64,000 nt of DNA from the NCBI RefSeq assembly GCF_040151475.1, contig NZ_JBDKWG010000107.1, positions 1-64,000 of the forward strand, written 5' to 3'. A program made the translations under genes and the position numbers. This DNA comes from CAXBNB01 sp040151475 (GTDB lineage Bacteria; Bacteroidota; Bacteroidia; Cytophagales; Cyclobacteriaceae). The notes under the pieces are model-generated. The model made no database searches, was not told the origin of the DNA, and saw only the letters and a list, made by a program, of their open reading frames with translations. Shown here piece after piece: positions 17,453 to 27,210 of the stretch. Position 1 is the first letter of the stretch. The number at the start of each line of letters is the position of its first letter.

Positions 17453-19255
17453 TCAAATTTTTGGAGTGAAATTTTGTTTTTTCAGCAGTAGTAATCTAAA
17501 ATCTAAAGCTTCCTTACCCGGAATATCAGGTGCTTGCAATATCAACTGACCTGTATTTTTATTCAGATGAATAGCACCCATATTCAGAGGCTTAAAATCT
17601 TTCGTATAAGACTCAATTCGTTTGTGTCTATCGTATTGCATACCAATCAATGGTGGATCATGCGGTTCGGTGATTTTGGTTTTCAGAGTATCTGAATCAA
17701 AAATGAGTTCAATGGTTGAGCCTGTATTTTCCTTCGAACAAGTGTAGTATATAGTTGCATCGTAATCTCCTTCCTCTAATACTTCTATGTCCCATGAGAT
17801 ATAATCTTTCTCATCCGTCCAATTGGTAAAATAGGAACAGTTTGGCCACCGATTCGACCTTTGTATGTTGCCATGAGCCTGGCCGTCTTGCGCAGGTATT
17901 TGAGTATATTCAAAATCGGGATGGCCAACAGGAAAGGTTCTCAAATCCTTTTTTGGGAGTTCGGATAATACATCAGTTTTCCATTGGTCTTTGATATTCA
18001 TCATCTCCTTTTTTATATCGGGATATTGATCAGATACATCAGTGCTTTGACCCGGATCTTTGATCATGTGGTACAGGTTGTCTTCCGCATCCAATCGGAA
18101 TCGCTGACTTCTTACACTTGTACTATTTCTCCAATTATTGATAATATATCTGTCTTCCCAATCAGAATCATTTTCTATAAGTAGTGGTTTTAGACTTTTT
18201 CCATCCAAAGGTTTTTTAGGAGAAAATCTAATTCCGGCCAACTTGGTTAGCGTTGGGTATAAATCCAACATACTGGAAATTTTAGTGATTTTTTTTCCAG
18301 CATCTATTTTTCCTTTCCACTGAACTATGAGAGGAGACCTTACCCCGCCTTCATCGGTAGATCCTTTTTTGCCTTTCATATTACCGTTCCATCGGTATCC
18401 ATTGGGTCCATTGTCAGATAGGTAAGCGATGATGGTGTTTTCTGTTAGTTTTAGTTCATCAAGTTTTTTGATCAGCCTTCCTACATTCCAGTCTATGTTT
18501 TCACACATAGCAAGTGCAGCTCTGGTGTGCTGAAGATCCTCTTTTTCAGGATTCCGGTGAAGCATTTTTAATTCTTTGTTCTCATATTTTCGCCACCATT
18601 CATCAGGTATCTGCATGGGGCTGTGTGGCGTGTTGTATGGAAGGTATAGGAAGAAAGGATTGCTTTTGTTATTTTCAATAAAGGTTATGGCTTTGTTTGT
18701 GAAATCATCTATAATAAATCCTTCACCCTGAACCAATTGTCCATTGTGTTCTAAAAGGGGAGCGAAATAGTTGCCCCAATGACCTGAGCAAAAGCCATAG
18801 AATTCGTCAAAGCCACGTCCGTTTGGGTGGTATGGGTATTGCATTCCATTGTGCCACTTACCAATGACAGCTGTTTGATATCCGGCTTGTTTGAAGGTTT
18901 GGGCTATGGTAGTTTCATCCAAATCCAATCTTTCTCCACCTGCACTGGTGCTGTACACCCCACCTCTGACATGATACCTTCCGGTCAGCAATTCTGCCCG
19001 GGTAGGGGAACATACTGGGCTCACATAGAATCTATCGAAAATGGTACCTTGCCGGGCTAATTCATCAATATTAGGAGTATTTATATTCGAATTTCCATTG
19101 ATACTTAAATCTCCCCATCCCTGATCATCCGTTAGTATAAAAACAATATTGGGAGTAACATCCACTTCATTTTTCGCACATGAAAATAAGGCTGTAAGAG
19201 CAATAAATGCAATACACAGTTTTATTCCGTATGAAGAAAAAAAATGTTGGGCCAT
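17453..19255 (-). CDS. Sulfatase (type I), lipoprotein, with C-terminal beta domain
   Basis: The 600-residue protein has a lipoprotein signal ending A-L-F-S-C (Cys26), then the sulfatase metal motif T-D-D-Q-G-W-G-D (residues 42-49) and the modification motif V-C82-S-P-T-R-A-E-L-L-T-G-R, in which Cys82 would be changed to formylglycine. The residue after Pro is Thr instead of the usual Ser, which still fits C-x-P-x-R. Residues after about 460 form an additional beta-rich domain, possibly carbohydrate binding. It should remove sulfate esters from sugars in the periplasm or at the cell surface. The exact substrate cannot be told. Confidence 0.92.
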   Translation of the reverse strand: MAQHFFSSYGIKLCIAFIALTALFSCAKNEVDVTPNIVFILTDDQGWGDLSINGNSNINTPNIDELARQGTIFDRFYVSPVCSPTRAELLTGRYHVRGGVYSTSAGGERLDLDETTIAQTFKQAGYQTAVIGKWHNGMQYPYHPNGRGFDEFYGFCSGHWGNYFAPLLEHNGQLVQGEGFIIDDFTNKAITFIENNKSNPFFLYLPYNTPHSPMQIPDEWWRKYENKELKMLHRNPEKEDLQHTRAALAMCENIDWNVGRLIKKLDELKLTENTIIAYLSDNGPNGYRWNGNMKGKKGSTDEGGVRSPLIVQWKGKIDAGKKITKISSMLDLYPTLTKLAGIRFSPKKPLDGKSLKPLLIENDSDWEDRYIINNWRNSTSVRSQRFRLDAEDNLYHMIKDPGQSTDVSDQYPDIKKEMMNIKDQWKTDVLSELPKKDLRTFPVGHPDFEYTQIPAQDGQAHGNIQRSNRWPNCSYFTNWTDEKDYISWDIEVLEEGDYDATIYYTCSKENTGSTIELIFDSDTLKTKITEPHDPPLIGMQYDRHKRIESYTKDFKPLNMGAIHLNKNTGQLILQAPDIPGKEALDFRLLLLKKQNFTPKI

Positions 19256-19359
19256 AATGTTTTGGAAGACACGGATAGTTTTTGGTTTTAAAGGTAAATA
19301 TATTTTTTAGAATAAAGTTTTGCTACATTGATACTTCAATCCATGTATTGGGTGATGTC

Positions 19360-22260
19360 TTATATTTTCATAAACCGACTTACTTCTATGCCTGTAGTTG
19401 TCTCTACCTGAACGATATAGACACCACTGCTAAAGGCACTTATGTCAACTATCATTCTACTTTCGAACGACGAGGTAAACAACACATTACCACTGATATC
19501 AACGATAGAAATCTTTGTGCCTGATAGCTCGGAAGTTAAGTTCAGACTAATGTTTGCTGAAGATGGGTTCGGATAAATAGTAAGGTTCTGGTCGTATGTG
19601 ATATCGGTAGAAGTTTTTCCAATGATAGGGGTGAAATTACTATTGCTAATTTCTTCCTGAATATTGACGGTATAGTCTTCTGTTTCCCCATAAGCATAAG
19701 ATTCACAAGAACCGGACTCTTGATTATATTTCATCGAAACTCTGAGTAAGGTTTCTCCAAGCAGAGCACTAGCTGGTATATTAAATTGATGTAAGGTCAG
19801 GTTGTCTGCATCTGCCTGGCTGGTCAATACTTTTTCACCTGTGTCTGTAAAGAGTCCGTTGTGATTGAAATCTATCCACACATTCCAGTATTTCGGAAAA
19901 TTAGTCAGTTGTCCGGCTTGCAAGCCTATTTCTACTTCTGAATCTCTTTGCAGGTCAGTGACCCACGAGCTGAAATCTGCATATCCACCATTATTTCCAC
20001 TTTCATTATTGATAGAACCAAATTGTACCAGTTGTATCCATTCATTTTCGGATGATCCTCCTGACGCAATACAATATGGAGTAAATTCAACGGATGCTGA
20101 AAAACTTGAATTAGAATTTTCTGAACATTGGGATTGAACCTGAAACTCATAAGTTTCCCCGGAACTTAAACCTGAGAGTGCAACAGAAGAAATGTTTGAA
20201 GTTTCTGTTTGCCAAGTGGCTGATCCTATCACCCTATACCTGACGTCATAAGACTGAATGGCTCTAACCGTATCCCATTTTAGTTTAATACTTGAAGTAG
20301 TAATGTTGCTGTATGTAATGTTTTCAGGAACATCCGGACGACATTCCGTCTGAAATGTGAATGGATTAGTGAATCCTGAAATATCTACTGTTGAGCATAG
20401 TGATTGCATTTCTACTTCATAGATTGTACCTGCCAACAGGTTGGTTAATGTTGCGTTGTTGCTTGTTGCTTCAAAGTTATTCCAGTCAATCATACCCTTT
20501 TCTCTGTACCTTCCCTGATAATTGTTTACTCCCAGCAACGGATCCCAGGAAATAATAGCTGATTGGTCGGTTATGTCATTTGCAGCGAAATTATCTGGTT
20601 TTACAGGATTGCAAGAAGATGGTACAATGCCTGAAACAATAAGAGAGAAATTTTGAGCCCCGTTAGTCAAAGAACCTTTGTGGTTTATTGTAATGGTGTA
20701 TTCCCCGTATGCGGGATTGCTTATCTCAATTTTTTCTACATTGTCAATTGAATTGTCTCCTGAGGATGCGGATGCACTCAGGTTATTTGGATTTAATGTC
20801 CAGGGAGAATAGGTGGAAGTTGATGAGGTAAGCCGGCAATCCAGGTCGTTGACAAGCAGTTTGGATGTAGAGTTTTGCGAAGTAATGCTTTCTGTCAGAG
20901 GTGTTCCTTTTGGATCAGTCCAACAGATTGTCAAAACGAGAGGAGACAGTCCGTCTGCCACTATTATTTTTTGAAAAGACTCTCCGTTATTTAAAGTATG
21001 CTCCTCTATCAGGGTGGATTCTTTATTTTCAGAAATGGTTTCTGCGGCTGCTTTTACGTCTAGCAAACCCCAGCCATATTTGTAGTCGGGTCCGGGATTT
21101 GATCCGGCTTCTTTGGCTGAATGTATAACTAAGCCTCTAAGGGTGGCAGATCGCATGAAAGCATTATTGAGGTTGTTGTAATGCTGCTGCAATAAAATCA
21201 ATGAACCGGCTACATTGGGTGTGGCCATGGAAGTGCCACTTAACGATTCATAATCCGAATTTCCTCCACTGAATGAAGACCACACATCCACACCATTTCC
21301 TACTATGTCAGGCTTGATCCTGCCATCATCTGTGGGGCCTGTAGAACTGAAATAGGCTAACTCCACACTTGAGCTCCCAGTGTAGTTCAGTACATCATCA
21401 ACTGCTCCAACTACAAGTACGTTTTTTGCAGTACCCGCACCTTCCAGTAAATCATATCCATTTCGTGAAGTGTTTTTACCATCATTGCCATCGTTTCCTG
21501 CCGCTTTCACAATCAAATAGTATGGTGCGGCAAAGGATATTTCATCCCATGCTTCTGCAGTATCATCATAGTAGCCAAACCTCCAATTTGGCCAGCCGTC
21601 TCTGGAATCCGTACTGTATCCATACGAATGGCTGGATATCAGGTAGCCTCCTGCGGCAAAAGCTGTCATTTCGGATTCATCAGAATTCCAGTCGCTTGCA
21701 CGGAGCAAGGCTGCTGATGCCATGCCTTTCGCTGAGTCGGACACACCTGCAGCGATCAGCGTTCCTGCTACGTGAGTGGCATGTTCCGTTCCACTATTAG
21801 AACTTGAAAACCGAATTCCATCTACCAGTGTCACTCTCCCGCCAAACTCCTGATGAGTAGTTCTGACGGCATCTCCATCCCACAAACCCAGAGTCATTGA
21901 TTCTCCATTTAAATCTAAACCTGAAAGACCTCCTGTCCAGAGACTTGATGCACCAGTGGTCTTGGCTGCATTGATATTGAAAGTAGTATAATAAAGAGGA
22001 GTATTTTCAGAAGTGATTTTTTGAATTTCAATTACCCTGTCATTTCGGTATATTTTACCCGATTCCAATCCATTTTTTTTTGCAAATTCGATTGCCAGTT
22101 TTTTTCTTTCTGATTGATCGGATTCCAACTTTTGCTTAAGTGTATTGATTTTTGTTTTATCAGGAACCAGATTGTTTCTTTGAAATTGATTTTGTGCATC
22201 GCCCTCCAGATGAATAAAAGTAATAATAAAAGTGAAGGCAAGTAGAAATTTGAATTTCAT
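19360..22260 (-). CDS. T9SS-exported subtilisin-like serine protease (S8)
   Basis: The 966-residue protein has a signal peptide, a propeptide-like stretch, and an S8 catalytic domain with Asp128 (L-W-D-G-D), His163 (H-A-T-H-V-A-G-T) and Ser344 (L-S-G-T-S-M-A-T-P). A P/homB-like beta region follows (about 425-545), then two fibronectin III domains (about 550-730), a GEVED-type domain (about 740-870, with the V-W-I-D-F-N-H-N-G motif), and a T9SS sorting domain (I-Y-P-N-P-S, L-N-L-T, G-V-Y-I-V-Q-V). All three catalytic residues are present. It should be a surface or secreted protease. Confidence 0.93.
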   Translation of the reverse strand: MKFKFLLAFTFIITFIHLEGDAQNQFQRNNLVPDKTKINTLKQKLESDQSERKKLAIEFAKKNGLESGKIYRNDRVIEIQKITSENTPLYYTTFNINAAKTTGASSLWTGGLSGLDLNGESMTLGLWDGDAVRTTHQEFGGRVTLVDGIRFSSSNSGTEHATHVAGTLIAAGVSDSAKGMASAALLRASDWNSDESEMTAFAAGGYLISSHSYGYSTDSRDGWPNWRFGYYDDTAEAWDEISFAAPYYLIVKAAGNDGNDGKNTSRNGYDLLEGAGTAKNVLVVGAVDDVLNYTGSSSVELAYFSSTGPTDDGRIKPDIVGNGVDVWSSFSGGNSDYESLSGTSMATPNVAGSLILLQQHYNNLNNAFMRSATLRGLVIHSAKEAGSNPGPDYKYGWGLLDVKAAAETISENKESTLIEEHTLNNGESFQKIIVADGLSPLVLTICWTDPKGTPLTESITSQNSTSKLLVNDLDCRLTSSTSTYSPWTLNPNNLSASASSGDNSIDNVEKIEISNPAYGEYTITINHKGSLTNGAQNFSLIVSGIVPSSCNPVKPDNFAANDITDQSAIISWDPLLGVNNYQGRYREKGMIDWNNFEATSNNATLTNLLAGTIYEVEMQSLCSTVDISGFTNPFTFQTECRPDVPENITYSNITTSSIKLKWDTVRAIQSYDVRYRVIGSATWQTETSNISSVALSGLSSGETYEFQVQSQCSENSNSSFSASVEFTPYCIASGGSSENEWIQLVQFGSINNESGNNGGYADFSSWVTDLQRDSEVEIGLQAGQLTNFPKYWNVWIDFNHNGLFTDTGEKVLTSQADADNLTLHQFNIPASALLGETLLRVSMKYNQESGSCESYAYGETEDYTVNIQEEISNSNFTPIIGKTSTDITYDQNLTIYPNPSSANISLNLTSELSGTKISIVDISGNVLFTSSFESRMIVDISAFSSGVYIVQVETTTGIEVSRFMKI

Positions 22261-22457
22261 GTATTGGGTGAAAATTGATTTTGTATGCTATTAGACCTTT
22301 TGCCTTTTCAATGGTTTAAATTGAAAATCGTTCATTTATATTCTATGAAAAAATGTTGAATATGAATATGAGTAAACAACACACCTATTGTTGTAAACCC
22401 CTAAATAAATATTCTGAAGAGTACAATGAACGACAAAGTGACTTTTCAAATCTTTAC

Positions 22458-23795
22458 TTATAGCAACTCATTGGCCAGATTTGCCAATTCAGAACGCTCT
22501 CCTTTTTCTAAATTAATATGAGTGAACAAAGGTTGCCCCTGTATCCTGTCAACCAGATAAGAAAGCCCATTACTTTGTGAGTCTAAGTAAGGAGTGTCAA
22601 TTTGATTGACATCTCCGGTAAAGACGATTTTCGTGTTTTCTCCGGCTCTGGTGATGATCGTTTTTACTTCATGTGGCGTAAGGTTTTGAGCTTCATCCAC
22701 AATGAAGTAAATATTGGATAAGCTTCGTCCTCTGATATAAGCCAATGGAGTAATCATTAGCTTTTCTTTGTTGAGCATTTCTGTAATTCTGCTGTATTCC
22801 TTATCGGTTTCTCTGTATTGGTTTTGGATAAACTTGAGGTTGTCCCAAAGGGGTTCCATGTATGGATTGAGTTTTGATTTGATATCTCCGGGCAGGTATC
22901 CAATGTCTTTGTTGCTCAAGGGGACAATCGGACGGGCTAAATATACCTGTTTAAAATTTCTTCTTTGTTCCAATGCAGAAGCCAAAGCCAATAAAGTTTT
23001 GCCTGTTCCGGCTACTCCCGTAATAGCTAAAAGTTTGACTTCAGGGTTCATCATACCATGTATGGCAAATGCTTGTTCTGCATTTCTGGGTTTGATGCCA
23101 TACACAGTTTTTTTCTCCACATGGTCGATCAAATCCGTTTGAGGGTTGTAATATGCCAGAGCAGAGTTTTTATCGCTTTTTACTATGTAATAGCAGTTGT
23201 TGATGGGTTTTCTGGCACCCAGAATTCTTTTTTTCTCTACAGAAAAGTCCTTATAAAGGTCATTGATGGCAGCAGCAGATACCCTATTCAACTCATGTTT
23301 CCCTGATACTAAAGACCTGACATCTTTTATTTTTCCGGTTTCATAATCTTCAGCATTCAGATGCAACGACTTGGCTTTCAGTCTCAGGTTAATGTCTTTA
23401 GAAACTAAGATGACTTTTTTATCTTTTTCCTCTTCGTGAAGGTTAAGCGCAGCATTTAATATTTTGTGGTCGTTTTTTTTATCGTCAAAGATTTTCTCGG
23501 CATCCAATTTAGGGTTAGAATGCATTAAGACTTTAAACCTCCCTTTGGTTTTTCCATTGAGAGGTATCCAATCTTGTAGCATGTGGCCTTCAGACAATTT
23601 GTCTATTAACCTGGCAAACTCACGAGCTTCAAAATTGATGGTGTCATTCCCTTTTTTGAAATTGTCCAGCTCTTCCAGTACAGTTATAGGTATTCCCACG
23701 TCGTGTTCTGCAAAATGCATAATAGAATCGTGAGAGTATAAAATTACAGATGTATCCAGTACGAATATTTTTTTTTCACTACCTTTCTTCGCCAT
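22458..23795 (-). CDS. PhoH family protein with N-terminal PIN domain
   Basis: The 445-residue protein begins with a PIN nuclease-like domain (F-V-L-D-T-S-V-I-L-Y, with Asp14 and other acidic residues) and ends with a PhoH NTPase domain starting near residue 230, with Walker A G-V-A-G-T-G-K-T (about 259-266) and F-I-V-D-E-A-Q-N as Walker B. The PIN-PhoH fusion is known to act as an RNA helicase and ribonuclease in other bacteria (PhoH2). The upstream 130-base gap holds no clear promoter. Confidence 0.93.
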   Translation of the reverse strand: MAKKGSEKKIFVLDTSVILYSHDSIMHFAEHDVGIPITVLEELDNFKKGNDTINFEAREFARLIDKLSEGHMLQDWIPLNGKTKGRFKVLMHSNPKLDAEKIFDDKKNDHKILNAALNLHEEEKDKKVILVSKDINLRLKAKSLHLNAEDYETGKIKDVRSLVSGKHELNRVSAAAINDLYKDFSVEKKRILGARKPINNCYYIVKSDKNSALAYYNPQTDLIDHVEKKTVYGIKPRNAEQAFAIHGMMNPEVKLLAITGVAGTGKTLLALASALEQRRNFKQVYLARPIVPLSNKDIGYLPGDIKSKLNPYMEPLWDNLKFIQNQYRETDKEYSRITEMLNKEKLMITPLAYIRGRSLSNIYFIVDEAQNLTPHEVKTIITRAGENTKIVFTGDVNQIDTPYLDSQSNGLSYLVDRIQGQPLFTHINLEKGERSELANLANELL

Positions 23796-23925
23796 GCCGT
23801 TTATAATTTAAGGGTGAGTTTTTGAGTAAAGGCTTTTTACTACGACCTTTTAAATTGGAGGATAATTTCTATTAAATAGATTTATTATCAAACACTTTAC
23901 CGAACTTTATTTTAATTATTTTTGA

Positions 23926-25818
23926 TCACTTGTTGATCCATGATTTTCTCATTGTTTTTTGCTTTTTGGTAGGAGCAGGGTTTGGTTTAATATCGAGTTT
24001 GGTATGTGTGTCTTTTTCTATTACGTGCCCTTTAAGCCTTACTTTTTTGAGCTTGCCTTTTTGGTTTAGGCGTATTACTATTACCTTTATTTTATCACCG
24101 TTTTTGTGTGTTTGTTTGAAGTGGTCAAATGTGTTGATGAAATTGCCTGAATTGAGTTTCACTCCGTCAAATTTGTGAATAATATCACCTGACTGATATC
24201 CCAGTTCTTTACCAAACCTGTTGAGATTACTTGTATCGGTTATTATAACAGAGCCATTGTCAGTATTTGAATAAAAGTTAATTCCACCCAAAGACACTTC
24301 TTTTTTAATCTCTCTAGAAGTGTAAATTACCCCGACTTTTTCTAGCATGGATTCCAATGGGAGTGGTGAACTTCCTTCTACATATTGTGTGAAAAAATCT
24401 CGGATTTCGGGAAAAGTCAGTTCTGTAATAATGTCAAAAAGTTCATCATCCCTGAAAGAATTTTCCTTGCCGAACTTTTTCGACAGATCTTGCATCATGT
24501 CTTGAATGCCGTATTTTCCATTAGACAATTCTCTCAGTCTGATGTCCAGACAAAGTCCGATAAGGGCACCTTTTTGATAGACATTTCCATATTGAAATTT
24601 ATATTCATGCAGGCATTTTTTGCTCAGTTCGGTGAATGGCAATTCCTGATCATATCGGGTAGCAGATTTTATTTTTTCCAATAATACTTCCAGGTATTGC
24701 CTGGCATCCATTTTTCCATATTTGACTTGTGCAAGACCCGCTGCATATTCCGTTACTCCTTCGTAAAGCCATAGATGCTTAGACATTTTGGGTTGTATGA
24801 AATCGAAGTTTCCAATTTCCTCAGAATGAATATTTAAGGGTGTGACTATGTGAAAAAACTCATGTGCTGTAAAATCCTTGATCGTTTGCGAAATCAAAAT
24901 AGGATGCAATTCGGGAAGGCTGTAGAGCGAGGAATAGGAGTGCTCTAAAGCACCAAGGGCAAGTGATCCGCTAAAAACACCAGAGAAATGATATATCAGG
25001 AAAGCATACCGATCTATAGGAAGCTTTCCACCTAAGTAGTCTTTTTGTGCTTCCAGAGTTTCCTTTATATATCCGGTGGTAATTCCCGAAGTGGCAATTT
25101 TGTTTGGAGAATAAACCGAAACGAGGATTTTCGCTCCACCCATTTCAAAAGTTGTGGTATCCGGAACGCAGTACATAATAGGGCCATCGGCCAGATCGAA
25201 GTAATTGTTAGTGGTGAATATGTCTATCGAGTCTGATGCGATGGTTTTAGGAAGTGCAGTTGACCCAAAGAGATCACCGGGGTGTTTTATATGAACGTTG
25301 TAAGGCAGGTTTTTGTAGTTGTCCAAATATCCTATAAAAGCATAGGTGTTGATGATGAAATTTTTTCCTTCTTCAATATTGGATCCGGCTGGTTCAAATA
25401 TAAAATTGTTCTTTTTACTGTCGTAGGTATCTTCCACCCAGTATGAAATTTTATGCAATTTGTTTGCATTGTATATCAGTCGTCGGTTGGGGGAGATGCT
25501 ATCTGTTTTGAGCTGATTTCCATTAGAATCAATGGCCAGAAAGTTACTGATAAACCTTCCAAAATCATATACCGAATAAGTACCGGGGACAATCTTGGGA
25601 ATATGGTATTCTATTCGTTCTTCTGAGATTTCAGGGACTTCTATAGTTACTTTTACCTTGTCATCCACTACTTTATTGAGATCAATAAATACCTCGTAAC
25701 TTGGTTGGGCAATAGATCGAAAAGAAAAGAAAAAACACAGAGCTACAGTCAGTATGCTAATTTTTTTTATGGAAAGGGCTGCCATTTTAATATGAATTGG
25801 CAAGCGGAAATGAATCAT
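23926..25818 (-). CDS. M61 family metallopeptidase (glycyl aminopeptidase-like) with PDZ
   Basis: The 630-residue protein has a signal peptide (a start at 25785, giving M-A-A-L-S-I-K-K, is also possible). It has an N-terminal M61 beta domain, the zinc motif H319-E320-F-F-H323 with the third ligand in L-Y-E-G-V-T-E-Y (Glu353), and a C-terminal PDZ domain (about 510-590) with a G-Y-Q-S-G-D-I-I loop. It is a periplasmic or membrane-side peptidase. It follows the DnaJ-TPR gene by 21 bases on the same strand, so the two are probably co-transcribed. Confidence 0.92.
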   Translation of the reverse strand: MIHFRLPIHIKMAALSIKKISILTVALCFFFSFRSIAQPSYEVFIDLNKVVDDKVKVTIEVPEISEERIEYHIPKIVPGTYSVYDFGRFISNFLAIDSNGNQLKTDSISPNRRLIYNANKLHKISYWVEDTYDSKKNNFIFEPAGSNIEEGKNFIINTYAFIGYLDNYKNLPYNVHIKHPGDLFGSTALPKTIASDSIDIFTTNNYFDLADGPIMYCVPDTTTFEMGGAKILVSVYSPNKIATSGITTGYIKETLEAQKDYLGGKLPIDRYAFLIYHFSGVFSGSLALGALEHSYSSLYSLPELHPILISQTIKDFTAHEFFHIVTPLNIHSEEIGNFDFIQPKMSKHLWLYEGVTEYAAGLAQVKYGKMDARQYLEVLLEKIKSATRYDQELPFTELSKKCLHEYKFQYGNVYQKGALIGLCLDIRLRELSNGKYGIQDMMQDLSKKFGKENSFRDDELFDIITELTFPEIRDFFTQYVEGSSPLPLESMLEKVGVIYTSREIKKEVSLGGINFYSNTDNGSVIITDTSNLNRFGKELGYQSGDIIHKFDGVKLNSGNFINTFDHFKQTHKNGDKIKVIVIRLNQKGKLKKVRLKGHVIEKDTHTKLDIKPNPAPTKKQKTMRKSWINK

Positions 25819-25839
25819 AAGTATTCCTGATAATGAGGT

Positions 25840-27015
25840 TTATTTGGCGCAAACTAACGGACTATCAAATACCGGGTCAAGTTTTCTGGCAATTTTGAAA
25901 TCTGCACAGGCAAAATTTTCTTTGTTCATAGCAAGGTGACACTTGCCACTGATGATGTAATTCATGGTGCTATCTGGCCATATTTCCTTTGTCCATTCTG
26001 TTGATTTGAGAGATTTTTCATAGTTTCCAGTCATGTAATACGCATTGGCAAGTTTCATAAATAGCTCAAAATGATATTTAGGAATCATTTCAGCGTTGAT
26101 AAGTATAGGGTAAGCTTTACCATAATTGGCTTCATATTCTGCTGTTGCCATATTGCTTGCTTGCTGGTAATAATTGAGTGCTGACTCAAAATCTTTAAAC
26201 CCCATTTCATATAGATCCCCCATTTCAACGTAAAATGAAGTAGTATTATATCCTGCCATATAGAGCTGTTGATAAATCTGAATGGCTTGTTGGTAGTTTT
26301 GCAATTGTTTGTTGGCTTCTGCTTTATTGAGCATGATATTCAAAGTATTGCCTATAGGAAAGTCGTTGAGGATATTATAAAGCGCAATGGCTCGGCTATA
26401 TCTTTTTTCTTCCATGCACTTGTTTGCACGAATCAGAATATTGCTTAAGAGCATGTCTTTGTATTCACTCATGTCTCTTTCCGATTCAAAAAACATTCCC
26501 ATTCCATCGATCATCAAAAGGCTCTCCTTCAACTCTCCGTTTTTGTATGCATTTTGAGCATTTGCAAACGTGTATCTGCGCTCTGTCAGCATTTTTTCTT
26601 TTTCAACCGCCTTGTAATATTCAGTAGCCCAGATGCCGATTTTGATGAGTACACCTACTACAAACGCAAACAAAAATGCGTATAAAGTACCTTTTAAATT
26701 TTCTTTGGAAGTTAAGGAAGGCCTCTTGAAAATCGGATCCCTTGGTCTTCTATAGTAATGCGGAGGTGGTGGACTTGTTGGCTTGGGGGGAAGCTCAAAA
26801 GAACCATATTTAAGTGTCATATCATATCGGTATCGGGTATAGGGATTGGAGAGTACCTGATGCGCAGCATTCAATTCCTTGAATAATTCTTCCATCACAG
26901 GATCACCCTGATTTCTGTCTGGATGAAATTTCAAAGCCTGCCTTTTGTAGGCGGCTTTTATTTCGCTGGCAGTTGCATCTTCAGAGATGTCTAATATTTG
27001 ATAATGAGTCAGCAA
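25840..27015 (-). CDS. DnaJ-domain membrane protein with TPR repeats
   Basis: The 391-residue protein has a J domain at residues 4-70 with the H31-P-D motif, a proline-rich linker, one membrane helix at about 107-128, and a C-terminal array of TPR-like repeats (about 145-385). The J domain should stimulate a DnaK-type ATPase on the cytoplasmic face. The TPR region lies on the other side of the membrane or next to it. It is the first gene of a pair with the M61 peptidase, and is divergent from the sensor kinase at 27211. Confidence 0.9.
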   Translation of the reverse strand: MLTHYQILDISEDATASEIKAAYKRQALKFHPDRNQGDPVMEELFKELNAAHQVLSNPYTRYRYDMTLKYGSFELPPKPTSPPPPHYYRRPRDPIFKRPSLTSKENLKGTLYAFLFAFVVGVLIKIGIWATEYYKAVEKEKMLTERRYTFANAQNAYKNGELKESLLMIDGMGMFFESERDMSEYKDMLLSNILIRANKCMEEKRYSRAIALYNILNDFPIGNTLNIMLNKAEANKQLQNYQQAIQIYQQLYMAGYNTTSFYVEMGDLYEMGFKDFESALNYYQQASNMATAEYEANYGKAYPILINAEMIPKYHFELFMKLANAYYMTGNYEKSLKSTEWTKEIWPDSTMNYIISGKCHLAMNKENFACADFKIARKLDPVFDSPLVCAK

Positions 27016-27210
27016 TGGTTTTTGGAATAGGCTTAATTCAAGTTAAACGAATTTTTTATGGAATGGTATGTTCTCGTAGTGATTTTTGATTTAATGAAAA
27101 CAATTTTAGGGTAGAAAAATCAATATAGAAAAAGGAAGGTTTGAAAGTCATAAACTTTTGGTTGTTAGGAGCTTTTATTACTTTACAGTGTATTATCTGG
27201 ATTAAGTTCT

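Noticed and set aside
22261..22457. Possible RNA gene in the gap between the subtilase and phoH
   Set aside because: AT-rich sequence with only a weak acaac/gttgt pairing; no tRNA or other known structure could be made out.
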